Part shown: piece by piece, positions 14,115 through 14,295 of the stretch | Layout of the letters: every line of letters begins with the position of its first letter | Position numbering within the stretch: position 1 is the first letter of the stretch | Source: Myxococcota bacterium | GTDB lineage: Bacteria; Myxococcota_A; UBA9160; PR03 | Length of the DNA stretch: 14,295 nt | Reading direction: 5' to 3' | NCBI GenBank assembly: GCA_030066475.1 | Contig: JASJBO010000137.1 | Coordinates: 1-14,295 of the forward strand | Translations under genes and position numbers: made by a program | The notes under the pieces: generated by a model | The model's input: the letters and a program-made list of their open reading frames with translations, nothing else | What the model was told of the DNA's origin: nothing | Database searches by the model: none

Positions 14115-14295
14115 GCAAGCGAAGCCGCGTAGCGGCGGAGCGCGCAGCGAGCCGCAGGCGAGCGAAGTCCGCAAGCCGCCAAAGGCGGCGCGCAGCGAGC
14201 CGCAGGCGAGCGAAGTCCGCAAGCCGCCAAAGGCGGCGCGCAGCGAGCCGCAGGCGAGCGAAGTCCGCAAGCCGCCAAAGGCGGCGCGCAGCGAG
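14115..14295. repeat. 48-bp tandem hairpin repeat downstream of the PLP-enzyme gene
   Basis: Full 48-base units start at 14171 and 14219, with a partial unit at 14267 cut by the window end. A variant first unit of 56 bases spans 14115-14170. Each unit joins the short repeat (14140-14170, 14188-14218, 14236-14266, 14284-14295) to a spacer hairpin, GCCGCC-AAA-GGCGGC (14175-14189, 14223-14237, 14271-14285). In the first unit the spacer hairpin is GCCGC-GTA-GCGGC (14124-14136). The array starts right after TAGCTG of the upstream gene. The 16-codon period leaves frames open, but the content is repetitive and not gene-like. It may act as a transcription end or mRNA-protecting element for the upstream gene. 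Confidence 0.85.

Noticed and set aside
12661..14118. A 485-codon minus frame ending in HspQ
   Set aside because: The upstream part is antisense to the PLP-enzyme gene. The GGAGG site sets the start at 13047.
14115..14295. CRISPR array
   Set aside because: The spacers are identical between the full units and contain their own hairpin, the unit is a uniform 48-base tandem repeat, and no cas gene is near.
14113..14295. Repeat-containing protein read through the 48-bp array (16-residue period)
   Set aside because: The open frame is a by-product of a period divisible by three. It lacks a ribosome site, and the same unit occurs elsewhere in other contexts and orientations.

Overview
The window is GC-rich throughout, with dense, often overlapping genes, GTG and TTG starts as well as ATG, mostly TGA stops and no TAA stop among the 13 genes called. 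An HspQ homologue and a HlyD-type membrane-fusion protein point to a Gram-negative proteobacterial-type organism. The very high GC and alternative starts fit a deltaproteobacterial or myxobacterial-like lineage, but that placement is inference from style, not from a marker gene.

Layout. (1) 1-204: a repeat element flush with the first gene's stop codon. (2) 203-7086, minus strand: a tight five-gene operon, read from right to left. It runs DUF1611-like P-loop protein, alpha/beta hydrolase, hydrolase-like domain fused to a HlyD adaptor, 7-TM protein fused to a D-Ala-D-Ala-ligase-like ATP-grasp, and cyanophycinase. (3) 7087-7379: divergent control region with a 14-bp palindrome and a GC hairpin. 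(4) 7380-8354, plus: a third alpha/beta hydrolase, probably exported. (5) 8355-9862, minus: a two-gene unit of a small unknown protein and a YheC/YheD-type ATP-grasp. (6) 9963-10281: a second copy of the repeat element. (7) 10287-11806, minus: an ABC-2 permease and ATPase pair. (8) 11832-12668, plus: an SPL-type radical SAM protein. (9) 12661-13047, minus: hspQ with an odd repeat-encoded N-terminus. (10) 13129-14112, plus: a PLP enzyme of the D-threonine aldolase/D-serine dehydratase group. (11) 14113-14295: a 48-bp tandem hairpin repeat running off the window.

Most interesting is the five-gene operon. It pairs an apparently intact isoaspartyl-peptide hydrolase (cyanophycinase) and an intact alpha/beta hydrolase with two neighbouring membrane proteins whose enzyme-like domains look dead. 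In the HlyD fusion, all three positions of the hydrolase triad are replaced relative to its neighbour paralogue. In the 7-TM fusion, the ATP-grasp domain has lost the usual Lys, Asp and Asn positions. An intact ATP-grasp ligase and another hydrolase lie just beyond. A peptide or amide ligation, handling and export system using pseudoenzymes as binding modules is a reasonable but untested reading.

A second signal is the repeat family. All three genes that abut it end in TAGCTG, the only TAG stops in the window, and its units differ by compensatory stem changes.
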